From contig NZ_JASLGE010000080.1 in assembly GCF_030150285.1 (NCBI RefSeq), positions 1 through 53,933 on the forward strand: a stretch of 53,933 nt of DNA, written 5' to 3'. How positions within the stretch are numbered: the first letter of the stretch is position 1; every line of letters begins with the position of its first letter. The notes beneath the pieces are model-generated. The model was not told the DNA's origin. It did not search any database and worked only from the letters and a program-made list of their open reading frames with translations. This document shows, in pieces, positions 9,198 through 19,000 of the stretch. Position numbers and translations under genes: made by a program. The stretch is from Pseudomonas sp. Its GTDB lineage: Bacteria; Pseudomonadota; Gammaproteobacteria; Pseudomonadales; Pseudomonadaceae.

Positions 9198-9411
9198 GTT
9201 GCACCTAGGCCGCGAATGCTATGCAACAAAGCAAACGAGGTGCAACCAGTTTCTGACCGAGCAGTTGCACCCTGTCGCCTTTTCGACTCAAACCCGTACC
9301 TTTTGCAGCTTTTCGCAGCAAAAGCGCCCACCCTATCGTCATAAACCCCACCTGCAGAGGGGATATATAAAGGGGGAAAATTCCGACAAAAGCGGGTTGC
9401 ACCTAGTTGCA
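9198..9411. promoter_or_regulatory. putA-putP control region with six GTTGCA PutA half-sites
   Basis: The 434-bp gap between putP and putA contains GTTGCA on the plus strand at 9198-9203, 9264-9269, 9396-9401 and 9406-9411, and on the minus strand at 9222-9227 and 9241-9246. Three sites extend to GGTTGCACC, and two of these carry the same GGTTGCACCTAG. GTTGCA is the known core operator of the PutA ribbon-helix-helix domain in E. coli. A seventh copy (9624-9629) is inside putA. The clusters lie nearer putP (9198-9269) and nearer putA (9396-9411), which suggests separate control of the two promoters. Exact promoters were not assigned. Confidence 0.8.
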
Positions 9412-9483
9412 CCCCGCGCAACGCAGCGCTAATCTTGCCACCAGCTGATGCCGCGCAACTGTGGCACCCATGAGGATAAAAAT

Positions 9484-12400
9484 ATGGCTACCACCACCCT
9501 TGGGGTCAAACTCGATGACCCGACCCGCGAGCGCCTCAAGGCGGCCGCAACCTCGATTGATCGCACGCCACACTGGCTGATCAAGCAGGCAATCTTCAAT
9601 TACCTGGAAAAACTCGAGGGTGGTGCAACCCTGACAGAGTTGAGCGGCACCCCTGGTACTGCCAGCGATGACGCCGACGACGTGCAAGCCGATCACACGC
9701 ACCAGTGCTTCCTGGAGTTCGCAGAAAGCATCCTGCCGCAGTCTGTTCTGCGCGCCGCGATCACTTCGGCGTACCGCCGCCCGGAACCTGAAGTGGTACC
9801 GATGCTGCTGGAACAGGCCCGCCTGAGCGCACCGATGGCCGAAGCCACGCAAACCCTGGCCGCCTCGATTGCCGAAAAACTGCGCAATCAGAAGAGCGCC
9901 GGTGGCCGTGCCGGCATCGTGCAAGGCCTGCTGCAAGAATTCTCGTTGTCGTCCCAGGAAGGCGTGGCCCTGATGTGCTTGGCCGAAGCGCTGTTGCGTA
10001 TCCCGGACAAAGGCACCCGTGACGCGCTGATCCGCGACAAAATCAGCACCGGCAACTGGCATCCGCACCTGGGCAACAGCCCTTCGCTGTTCGTCAACGC
10101 CGCGACCTGGGGCCTGTTGCTGACCGGCAAGCTGGTGTCCACGCACAATGAAGCGGGCCTGACCTCCTCCCTGAGCCGCATCATCGGCAAAAGCGGCGAG
10201 CCGATGATCCGCAAGGGCGTCGACATGGCCATGCGCCTGATGGGCGAGCAATTTGTCACCGGTGAGACCATCGCCGAAGCCCTGGCCAACGCCACGCGCT
10301 TTGAAGCCAAGGGCTTCCGCTACTCCTACGACATGCTCGGTGAAGCGGCACTGACCGAACATGACGCGCAAAAATACCTCGCGTCGTATGAGCAAGCCAT
10401 CCACTCCATCGGCAAAGCGTCCAACGGTCGCGGGATTTATGAAGGCCCGGGCATTTCGATCAAGTTGTCGGCCCTGCACCCGCGTTACAGCCGCGCCCAG
10501 TACGAGCGCGTCATGGACGAGCTGTACCCGCGCCTGCTGTCGCTGACCCTGCTGGCCAAGCAATATGATATCGGCCTGAACATCGATGCCGAAGAAGCCG
10601 ACCGCCTTGAGCTGTCGCTCGACCTGCTCGAACGCCTGTGCTTCGAACCGCAACTGGCGGGCTGGAACGGCATTGGCTTCGTGATTCAGGCCTACCAGAA
10701 GCGCTGCCCGTATGTGATCGACTATGTGATCGACCTGGCGCGCCGCAGCCGTCATCGCCTGATGATTCGCCTGGTGAAAGGCGCGTACTGGGACAGCGAA
10801 ATCAAGCGCGCCCAAGTCGAAGGGCTGGAAGGCTATCCGGTCTACACCCGCAAGGTGTACACCGACGTGTCTTACCTGGCCTGCGCGAAAAAGCTGCTGG
10901 CAGTGCCAGAAGCCATCTACCCGCAATTTGCCACCCACAACGCCCAAACGTTGTCGGCGATTTACCACATTGCCGGTCAGAACTACTACCCGGGGCAGTA
11001 CGAGTTCCAATGCCTGCACGGCATGGGCGAACCGCTGTACGAGCAAGTCGTGGGTAAAGTATCCGAAGGCAAGCTAAACCGTCCGTGCCGCGTGTACGCA
11101 CCGGTTGGCACCCACGAAACCTTGCTGGCGTATCTGGTTCGCCGCCTGCTGGAAAACGGCGCGAACACCTCGTTCGTGAACCGCATCGCCGACCACACCA
11201 TCTCTATTCATGAGTTGGTGGCCGACCCGATCAGCAGCATCGAGAAAATGGCCACGCAAGAAGGCGGCTTTGGCCTGCCGCACCCGCGTATTCCATTGCC
11301 GCGCGATCTGTATGGCAGCGAGCGCGCCAACTCCAGCGGCATCGACATGTCCAACGAACACCGTCTGGCGTCGCTGTCCTGTGCCTTGCTGGCCACCGCG
11401 CACAACGACTGGAAAGCGCTGCCGATGCTCGGCTGCACGTCCAGCAACGAAGCCCCTGCGCCGGTGCTTAACCCGTCAGACCTGCGTGACATCGTGGGTT
11501 ACGTGCAAGAAGCCACGGTTGAAGATGCCGACAACGCCATCCAGTGCGCCCTGAACGTTGCACCGATCTGGCAGGCCACGCCGCCGGCTGAGCGCGCTGC
11601 GATCCTGGAACGCGCCGCTGACTTGATGGAAGCCGATATCCAGCCGCTCATGGGCTTGCTGGCCCGTGAAGCCGGTAAGACTTACGCCAACGCCATCGCT
11701 GAAGTGCGCGAAGCCGTGGACTTCCTGCGGTACTACGCGGTACAGGCCCGTAATGACCTGACCAACGACGCCCACCGCCCACTGGGCCCGGTGGTGTGCA
11801 TCAGCCCGTGGAACTTCCCGCTGGCCATTTTCAGTGGCCAAGTGGCCGCTGCACTGGCCGCCGGTAACCCGGTACTGGCCAAACCGGCGGAACAAACCCC
11901 GTTGGTGGCGGCTCAGGCCGTGCGCATCCTGCTCGAAGCCGGCATTCCGCAAGGCGTGCTGCAACTGCTGCCGGGCCGTGGTGAAACCGTCGGTGCCCGC
12001 CTGGTGGGCGATGATCGCGTCAAGGGCGTGATGTTCACCGGTTCTACCGAAGTGGCCCGCCTGCTGCAACGCAACATCGCCGGTCGTCTGGACGCTCAGG
12101 GCCGTCCGATCCCGCTGATCGCTGAAACGGGCGGCCAGAACGCGATGATCGTCGATTCCTCTGCACTGACCGAGCAAGTGGTCATTGACGTCGTGTCTTC
12201 CGCCTTCGACAGCGCCGGTCAGCGTTGCTCGGCACTGCGCGTGCTGTGTTTGCAGGAAGACTCGGCAGACCGCGTGATCGAAATGCTCAAAGGAGCCATG
12301 GCCGAATCGCGCATGGGTAACCCGGAGCGTTTGAGCGTGGACATTGGCCCGGTGATCGACGCCGAAGCCAAGGCCGGTATCGAGAAACACATCCAGGGCA

Positions 12401-13437
12401 TGCGCGACAAAGGCCGCAGCGTTTATCAGATGGCGATTGCCGACATCGAAGAAAGCAAGCGCGGCACCTTCGTCATGCCAACACTGATCGAACTGGAAAG
12501 CTTCGATGAACTGGAGCGCGAAATCTTTGGCCCTGTGCTGCACGTGGTGCGTTACAAGCGCAAGGACATCGACCAGTTGATCGCCCAGATCAACGCGTCG
12601 GGTTACGGCCTGACGCTGGGCGTACACACCCGCATCGACGAGACCATTGCCAAGGTGGTCAACACCGTCAACGCGGGCAACGTGTACGTTAACCGCAACA
12701 TCGTCGGTGCCGTGGTCGGCGTGCAACCGTTCGGCGGCGAAGGCCTGTCGGGCACCGGCCCTAAAGCCGGTGGCCCGCTGTACCTGTTCCGCCTGTTGTC
12801 GACGCGCCCAAGTGATGCCATTGAGCAATCGTTTGCCAAAGTCGACGCCATCAACGCGCCAGACACCCAGGCCCGCGAAGCCTTGAGCAAGCCGCTCAAA
12901 GCGCTGCAAACCTGGGCACAAAGCAATCAGCAAGCGGCGCTGGCCGAGCTGTGCGACGAATACGCCGCCCACTCGCAAAGCGGCATCACGCGCCTGCTCA
13001 ACGGCCCGACCGGCGAGCGCAACAGCTACGCCATCCTGCCGCGCGAACACGTGCTGTGCCTGGCCGATGCTGAAGGCGACCTGCTGACCCAACTGGCGGC
13101 CGTACTGGCCGTGGGCGGCTCAGCGGTAGTGCAAGACGGCAAAATGGCCAAAGACCTGTTCGCCCGCCTGCCGAAGGAGGTGAAGGCACGCCTCACCTTC
13201 GTGGCTGACTGGACCAAGGACGAAGCCGTGTTTGACGCCGTGCTGCACCACGGCGACTGCGACCAACTGCGGGACGTGTGCCAGCAAGTGGCCAAGCGCG
13301 CAGGTGCCATCGTCGGCGTGCAAGGGTTGTCTCAAGGCGAAACCACCATCGCCCTGGAACGCCTGGTGATTGAACGCGCACTGAGCGTCAACACCGCAGC
13401 CGCAGGCGGTAACGCAAGCCTGATGACCATCGGTTAA
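9484..13437 (+). CDS. putA: Trifunctional proline dehydrogenase / P5C dehydrogenase / transcriptional repressor PutA
   Basis: 1317 aa. Oxidises proline to P5C (FAD) and P5C to glutamate (NAD+), and represses put genes without proline. Residues 2-47 form a ribbon-helix-helix DNA-binding domain (TLGVKLDDPTRERLKAAA). The proline dehydrogenase barrel spans about 190-570 (GPGISIKLSALHPRY, RLVKGAYWDSEIK, CLHGMGEPLY). The aldehyde dehydrogenase part (about 640-1125) has catalytic Cys915 in GQRCSALR and Glu881 in AETGGQN. A C-terminal domain of about 190 aa follows, as in other long PutA. ATG 9484 was chosen because GAGGA lies seven bases upstream and the RHH strand begins there; an in-frame upstream start at 9448 lacks this. 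Confidence 0.97.
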   Translation: MATTTLGVKLDDPTRERLKAAATSIDRTPHWLIKQAIFNYLEKLEGGATLTELSGTPGTASDDADDVQADHTHQCFLEFAESILPQSVLRAAITSAYRRPEPEVVPMLLEQARLSAPMAEATQTLAASIAEKLRNQKSAGGRAGIVQGLLQEFSLSSQEGVALMCLAEALLRIPDKGTRDALIRDKISTGNWHPHLGNSPSLFVNAATWGLLLTGKLVSTHNEAGLTSSLSRIIGKSGEPMIRKGVDMAMRLMGEQFVTGETIAEALANATRFEAKGFRYSYDMLGEAALTEHDAQKYLASYEQAIHSIGKASNGRGIYEGPGISIKLSALHPRYSRAQYERVMDELYPRLLSLTLLAKQYDIGLNIDAEEADRLELSLDLLERLCFEPQLAGWNGIGFVIQAYQKRCPYVIDYVIDLARRSRHRLMIRLVKGAYWDSEIKRAQVEGLEGYPVYTRKVYTDVSYLACAKKLLAVPEAIYPQFATHNAQTLSAIYHIAGQNYYPGQYEFQCLHGMGEPLYEQVVGKVSEGKLNRPCRVYAPVGTHETLLAYLVRRLLENGANTSFVNRIADHTISIHELVADPISSIEKMATQEGGFGLPHPRIPLPRDLYGSERANSSGIDMSNEHRLASLSCALLATAHNDWKALPMLGCTSSNEAPAPVLNPSDLRDIVGYVQEATVEDADNAIQCALNVAPIWQATPPAERAAILERAADLMEADIQPLMGLLAREAGKTYANAIAEVREAVDFLRYYAVQARNDLTNDAHRPLGPVVCISPWNFPLAIFSGQVAAALAAGNPVLAKPAEQTPLVAAQAVRILLEAGIPQGVLQLLPGRGETVGARLVGDDRVKGVMFTGSTEVARLLQRNIAGRLDAQGRPIPLIAETGGQNAMIVDSSALTEQVVIDVVSSAFDSAGQRCSALRVLCLQEDSADRVIEMLKGAMAESRMGNPERLSVDIGPVIDAEAKAGIEKHIQGMRDKGRSVYQMAIADIEESKRGTFVMPTLIELESFDELEREIFGPVLHVVRYKRKDIDQLIAQINASGYGLTLGVHTRIDETIAKVVNTVNAGNVYVNRNIVGAVVGVQPFGGEGLSGTGPKAGGPLYLFRLLSTRPSDAIEQSFAKVDAINAPDTQAREALSKPLKALQTWAQSNQQAALAELCDEYAAHSQSGITRLLNGPTGERNSYAILPREHVLCLADAEGDLLTQLAAVLAVGGSAVVQDGKMAKDLFARLPKEVKARLTFVADWTKDEAVFDAVLHHGDCDQLRDVCQQVAKRAGAIVGVQGLSQGETTIALERLVIERALSVNTAAAGGNASLMTIG

Positions 13438-13455
13438 CGGTGTAACGCAGGTCTA

Positions 13456-13492
13456 AAAACCGGGTAGCCTAAACCGCTATCCGGTTTTTTTT
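13456..13492 (+). terminator. Rho-independent terminator of putA
   Basis: Stem AAAACCGGGTAGC / GCTATCCGGTTTT (one G-U pair) with a CTAAACC loop, followed by a run of eight T. The A run on the 5' arm means it could also act on the convergent minus-strand gene. Confidence 0.9.
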
Positions 13493-13519
13493 CGCCCGCT
13501 CTGAACGTCACATGGTGAA

Positions 13520-14008
13520 TTAGGCAGCGCCCTTGGCAGCGTCATCCAAGAGGTTGATTGCACGTTGAGCCCCCAGAAACAGCAGCACACTGCCGATGAT
13601 CAATACCGCGATGGTCGCCCACACAAACACCGTGTCCGAAGGCCGGTCGAAGAACAGGGCAATCAGGGCGCTTAACGCAAACGCCACCATGATCAACAGG
13701 CCGCGGGTTTCGGGATACCACCGGTGAAAACTGCCCACTTTATCAAGGCCGCTCTGCACCCATTCAAACAAGGCAAGAATGTAAAACGGCCATAGCACAC
13801 CGCGTACGACCGGCCTGATATTGTCGCCGGTGGCGGCCTTGTAGGAGGCCCAATTGCGGTATGACCAATAGAACAAGTAGCCACCGCACGTCAGCAGGTA
13901 CAGCAGCATGAACCGCGAGATGGTTACGGCATACAACGTGAACCGACGGTGGTCGGGCACACAGGGGGTTCCCAGGGCAGTGACACTGGGAGAAAGGGGG
14001 GCTTTCAT
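13520..14008 (-). CDS. Small integral membrane protein of unknown function
   Basis: 162 aa. About 35 polar N-terminal residues, then four hydrophobic segments: near 34-50 (FMLLYLLTCGGYLFYW), 70-85 (VLWPFYILALFEWV), 103-120 and 127-145. The SRFMLLYLLTCGGYLFYWSYRNW stretch with conserved aromatic residues resembles small uncharacterised DUF4234-like membrane proteins; that resemblance is from memory and weak. No catalytic motif is seen. It is monocistronic and convergent with putA, which shares the terminator. No function is proposed. An AT-rich stretch upstream (14048-14070, containing TATAAA) may hold its promoter. Confidence 0.75.
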   Translation of the reverse strand: MKAPLSPSVTALGTPCVPDHRRFTLYAVTISRFMLLYLLTCGGYLFYWSYRNWASYKAATGDNIRPVVRGVLWPFYILALFEWVQSGLDKVGSFHRWYPETRGLLIMVAFALSALIALFFDRPSDTVFVWATIAVLIIGSVLLFLGAQRAINLLDDAAKGAA

Positions 14009-14190
14009 GGCTCGTCCTTAGCGAAATGAGGCCCTGTAGTAGGCACACTTTGTCTCAATATAAAATGTAAGACTAATCCTAAACCTTCATACGAAATCAC
14101 CGAGACTGACGACCGCCGCCAGCGTACGTGACGAATAAGCGGGCCGCTTTACGCGTTAGCGTATGTTTGTGCCGACCTCGCAAAAGCTTT

Positions 14191-14221
14191 TTGACAGTGC
14201 GCCAATCGTGCAGGTTAGAAT
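14191..14221 (+). promoter_or_regulatory. Candidate sigma-70 promoter for nhaP2
   Basis: TTGACA (14191-14196) is a perfect -35 hexamer; TAGAAT (14216-14221) matches -10 in five of six bases. The spacer is 19 bp, longer than the ideal 17. It would give a leader of about 58 nt before the TTG start at 14287. Confidence 0.45.
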
Positions 14222-14286
14222 CGCTGGCACGTTGACTGCATCCGCTGTTGACGCCCCGCCCCTTACGTTTTTCCGGAGTACTGCCT

Positions 14287-16029
14287 TTGAATGCGACGAC
14301 CATCAACAGCCTGTTCTTGATCGGCGCGTTGCTGGTAGGTGCAAGCATTCTGGTGAGTTCCCTGTCTTCACGCTTGGGCATCCCGATTCTGGTCATCATC
14401 CTCGCCGTAGGCATGGTCGCTGGCGTCGATGGCGGCGGTATTATTTTCGACAACTACCCCACGGCTTATCTGGTGGGCAACCTCGCCCTCGCGGTGATTT
14501 TGCTCGACGGTGGCTTGCGCACCCGAGTGTCGAGTTTTCGTGTGGCGCTATGGCCTGCGCTATCGCTGGCCACGGTCGGGGTGATGATCACCACCGGGCT
14601 GACCGGATTGATGGCCGCATGGCTGTTCAACCTTAACCTGATCCAGGGCTTGCTGATCGGTGCCATCGTCGGCTCCACAGATGCCGCCGCCGTGTTCTCG
14701 CTGCTGGGCGGCAAAGGCCTCAACGAACGGGTGTCCGCCAGCCTTGAGATCGAGTCCGGCAGCAACGACCCCATGGCCGTGTTCCTCACGGTCACGCTGA
14801 TCGACATGCTTGCCAGCGGTGAGAGCACACTGCACGCCACCCTGCTGCTCGACTTGCTCCGCGAGTTCGGCATCGGCGGGGCCGTGGGGCTGGCGGGCGG
14901 CTGGCTGATGCTGCAAATGGTCAACCGCATCAACCTGGCGAATGCCCTGTACCCGATTCTGGTGATTGCCGGCGGCCTGGTGGTGTTTGCCCTGACCAAC
15001 GCCCTGCACGGCAGCGGTTTCCTGGCGGTGTACCTGTGCGGCCTGGTCATCGGTAACAGTCCGATCCGCAGCCGCCACGGCATTTTGCACATGCTCGACG
15101 GTATGGCCTGGCTGGCCCAGATCGGCATGTTCCTGGTGCTCGGCCTGCTGGTTACGCCGCACGACCTGCTGCCCATCGCGGTGCCGGCGCTGGTGCTGGC
15201 CCTGTGGATGATTCTGTTCGCCCGCCCGCTGTCCGTGATGATCGGGCTGCTGCCGTTCAAGGCCTTTCATACCCGCGAAAAAGCCTTTATTTCCTGGGTG
15301 GGCTTGCGCGGCGCGGTGCCGATCATTCTGGCCGTGTTCCCGCTGATGGCGGGCCTGCCCAATGCGCAGCTGTACTTCAACCTCGCTTTCTTTATCGTGC
15401 TGGTGTCGCTGCTGGTACAAGGCACCAGCTTGCCGTGGGTCGCCAAACTGTTGAAGGTGACGGTACCGCCAGACCTGGCCCCGATCTCCCGCGCTGCCCT
15501 GGAAGTGCATGTCACCAGCGAGTGGGAACTGTTCGTTTACCGACTCGACGCACAAAACTGGTGCATCGGTGCCGCCCTGCGTGAACTGAAAATGCCCGAA
15601 GGCACTCGTATCGCGGCGCTGTTTCGCGGTCAACAACTGCTCCATCCGTCGGGCAGCACCACGCTGGAAATAGGCGATTTGCTCTGTGTGATTGGCCACG
15701 AACACAACTTGCCAGCCCTGGGCAAACTGTTCAGCCAGCCACCCACCCGCGGCCTGGACCTGCGTTTCTTCGGCGACTTTGTGCTTGAAGGCGACGCTCA
15801 ACTGGGCGCGGTATCGGCGCTTTATGGGCTGCAGCTCGACGGCATCGACCCCGATATGCCGCTGAGCCGCTTCATTACACAAAAAGTCGGCGGCGCGCCG
15901 GTGGTCGGCGACCAGGTGGAATGGAACAACACCCTTTGGACAGTGGCCGTCATGGACGGGAACAAGATAGGCAAAGTGGGCGTCAGATTCCCCGAAGGAA
16001 GTGCCCCGAGCCCGGGGTTGTTCCTCTAA
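14287..16029 (+). CDS. nhaP2: Potassium/proton antiporter NhaP2 (CvrA), CPA1 family
   Basis: 580 aa. An inner-membrane cation/H+ antiporter of about 12 segments with a C-terminal cytosolic TrkA_C-like and CorC/HlyC-type regulatory part (about 400-580). The sequence closely parallels E. coli CvrA from its second residue: NATTINSLFLIGALL, LDGGLRT, GAIVGSTDAAAVFSLLGG and ESGSNDPMAVFLT. The ND and STDAAA motifs carry the transport acids. The start is TTG at 14287, with GGAG eight bases upstream and the expected family N-terminus; a further TTG at 14248 adds 13 non-conserved residues. mscK begins 34 nt after the stop, so both osmotic-response genes are probably cotranscribed. Confidence 0.93.
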   Translation: MNATTINSLFLIGALLVGASILVSSLSSRLGIPILVIILAVGMVAGVDGGGIIFDNYPTAYLVGNLALAVILLDGGLRTRVSSFRVALWPALSLATVGVMITTGLTGLMAAWLFNLNLIQGLLIGAIVGSTDAAAVFSLLGGKGLNERVSASLEIESGSNDPMAVFLTVTLIDMLASGESTLHATLLLDLLREFGIGGAVGLAGGWLMLQMVNRINLANALYPILVIAGGLVVFALTNALHGSGFLAVYLCGLVIGNSPIRSRHGILHMLDGMAWLAQIGMFLVLGLLVTPHDLLPIAVPALVLALWMILFARPLSVMIGLLPFKAFHTREKAFISWVGLRGAVPIILAVFPLMAGLPNAQLYFNLAFFIVLVSLLVQGTSLPWVAKLLKVTVPPDLAPISRAALEVHVTSEWELFVYRLDAQNWCIGAALRELKMPEGTRIAALFRGQQLLHPSGSTTLEIGDLLCVIGHEHNLPALGKLFSQPPTRGLDLRFFGDFVLEGDAQLGAVSALYGLQLDGIDPDMPLSRFITQKVGGAPVVGDQVEWNNTLWTVAVMDGNKIGKVGVRFPEGSAPSPGLFL

Positions 16030-16063
16030 ACTCCAAATTCCTACGCCTGTCTGACCGGTATCT

Positions 16064-19000
16064 ATGCCCACTCTGCGCCCGTTGTTGTTTACAGTCCTGC
16101 TCGGCCTGAGCCTTTGCGTTGGCACGCTTCAGGCAGCCGAGCCGCCTTCCCCGGAATCGGTCCAGCAAAGCCTCGACAAAATTGCCGACCGAAAGCTGCC
16201 CGAGGCCGATCAGAAAGCCCTGCAGGGGGTGCTGGAACAAACCCTTAACCTGCTGGCCAGTAAAGCCGATTACGAACAGCGCCTGAGTGCGGTCAAGCAA
16301 CAGCTCGAAAGCGCACCGCGCCAGACCAGCGAAAATCAGCGCGAGCTGGCCCGCCTGAAAGCCACCCCGCCGGTACCCGTGGCACAGCGTTACACCACCT
16401 TGTCGGTGCCCCAGTTGGAACAGTTGCTGGCCGACCGCACCACCCAGCAAGGGGAATTGCAGAAAGCCCTGGCCAACGCCAACAGCATGAGCATCGCCGC
16501 CCAAACCCGGCCCGAACGGGCACAGGCCGAGATCAGCAGCAGCCAGACACGCATTCAACAGATCAACACCACGCTCAAGTCAGGCCGCGAGAACGGCAAG
16601 GTGCTGACGGCCGATCAGCGCAATCAACTGAGCGCCGAAGCCGCCTCGCTCAACGCGCTGATTGCCTTGCGCCGCCAGGAACTGGCCGGCAACAGCCAGT
16701 TGCAAGACCTGAGCGGCAGCCAGCATGACCTGTTGCTGGAAAAAACCGCCCGCCAGGACAAAGAGATTCAGGACCTGCAAACCCTGATCAACCAGAAGCG
16801 TCTGGCGCAGTCGCAACAGACCGTGACCGAGCAATCCATCGAAGCGAAAAAGTCGGGCAGCAGCAGCTTGCTGGCCACCGAAAGCGCGGCCAACCTGAGG
16901 CTGTCCGACTACCTGTTACGCAGCACGGACCGGCTTAACGAAGTCACCCAGCAGAACCTTGAAACCAAGCAACAACTGGACAACATCACTCAGAGCGATC
17001 AAGCCCTGGATGAACAAATCAGCGTACTCAAGGGCAGCTTGTTGCTGTCCAAGATTCTTTATAAGCAAAAACAGGCCTTGCCCCGCCTGCAAAAAATGGA
17101 CAAAAACCTGGCTGACGAAATCGCGGATATTCGTCTTTACCAGTTTGAGGTCAACCAGCAGCGCGAACTGATCAGCAACCCGACCTCCTACGTCGATAAC
17201 CTGCTGGCCACACAACCGCCCGACCAGATCACCCCACAACTGCGCAAAACGCTGATTGAGCTGGTGAATACCCGCAGCGATCTACTCGACCGCCTGAACC
17301 GCGAGCTGAGCGCTCTGCTCAACGAAACCATCACCTTGCAACTGAACCAGAAACAATTGCTCAGCACCGCCCAGAGCCTGCGCGCCACGCTGGATGAGCA
17401 AATGTTCTGGATCCCCAGCAATAAACCGCTGGACCTGGAATGGCTGGAAAGCGCGCCGCGCCAGCTCAAACAGCAGATCGTGACGTTGCCCTGGGCCTCC
17501 AGCCTTGGGGAACTGCGTGAAGGCCTGGCCCAGCGGCCGCTGCTGTTTTTACCGTTGGTGCTGCTGATGGTGGCCCTGCTGTGGAAGCGCAATTACCTCT
17601 ATACCAAGTTGAACGAGATTCACCAGGACATTGGCCATTTCAAACGTGACAACCAATGGAACACACCGCTGGCGATTTTGATCAACATCCTGCTGGCGTT
17701 GCCCGTCTCCATGGCGCTGGCCCTGTGCGGGTACGCGCTACAGAGTGACGCGCGCGGGATGAATGCCGACATGGGCGCGGCCCTGATCCAAATGGCGGAA
17801 ACCTGGCTGGTGTTTTATACCGCCTACCGGATTCTGGCCCCGGGTGGCGTCGCCGAATTGCATTTTCGCTGGGAGAAACCCCAGGTGGCGTTCCTGCAGG
17901 GCTGGATTCGACGCTTGGGCTTGGTGGTACTGGCCCTAGTTGCCGTGGTCGCCTTTGCCGAACAGCAACCGGCGGCCCTGGCAGACGATGTGCTGGGCAT
18001 CGTCGTCGTATTGAGTTGTTACGCCGCGATGGCCTGGTTGCTGTGCCGCCTGCTGCTCAACGACTTCGAGACTGAAACCAAAGCCTATCGCTTGCGCAAA
18101 TTGCTGGGCTTTGCGTTCGCCTTGCTGCCACTCGCGCTGTTTGTGGCCGTGTGTTTCGGCTACTACTACACCGCCCTCAAACTCAGCGACCGGCTGATCA
18201 ACACCCTGTACCTGCTCATGCTGTGGTTGGTGATCGAGGCGGCCTTTGTGCGCGGCCTGGCCGTGGCGGCTCGACGCCTGGCTTACCAGCGGGCCTTGGC
18301 CAAACGCCAGGCGGCTAAAGAGGCCGGCGAAGGGAACGAGATCGTCATCGAGGAACCAACGCTAGACATCGAACAGGTCAACCAGCAATCCCTGCGACTG
18401 ATTCGTCTGACCCTGCTCGCATGCTTTGTCGGGGTGCTGTACTGGGTATGGTCCGACTTGATCTCGGTATTCTCTTACCTGGACAACATCACCCTGTACG
18501 AATACACCAGCGGCAGCGGTGCAACGATGAGCATGGTGCCTATCAGCATTGGCGACGTGCTCGGCGCGCTGGTCATCATTGGCATCAGCATTGCCCTGGC
18601 GCGCAACCTGCCGGGGCTGTTGGAAGTGCTGGTGCTGTCCCGGCTCGACCTGGCCCAGGGCAGCGCCTACGCCACCACCACCCTGCTCACTTACGTGATC
18701 ATCGGCATCGGCTTTGTCGCGACCCTTTCGACCCTCGGGGTGAGCTGGGACAAACTGCAATGGCTGGTGGCGGCCCTGTCGGTCGGGCTGGGTTTCGGCA
18801 TGCAGGAAATCTTCGCCAACTTTATCTCCGGGATCATGATCCTGTTCGAACGCCCGGTGCGTATCGGTGACACCATTACTATTGGCAACCTGTCCGGCAC
18901 CGTGAGCAAGATCCGGATCCGTGCGACCACCATCACCGACTTCGACCGCAAGGACATCATCGTCCCGAACAAAACCTTTATTACCGGGCAACTGATCAAC

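Noticed and set aside
9178..9432. 84-codon frame in the putP-putA control region
   Set aside because: It overlaps the GTTGCA operator array and has no plausible ribosome-binding site or recognisable product.
9403..11046. 547-codon open frame antisense to putA, and another at 11476-13092
   Set aside because: Both are antisense to well-conserved PutA domains, with Ala/Arg/Gln/His-rich composition typical of GC shadow frames; no ribosome-binding site or family motif.
14560..16125. 521-codon minus frame opposite nhaP2
   Set aside because: Composition (Gln, His, Arg, Gly rich) is that of a shadow frame; nhaP2 on the plus strand is clearly real.
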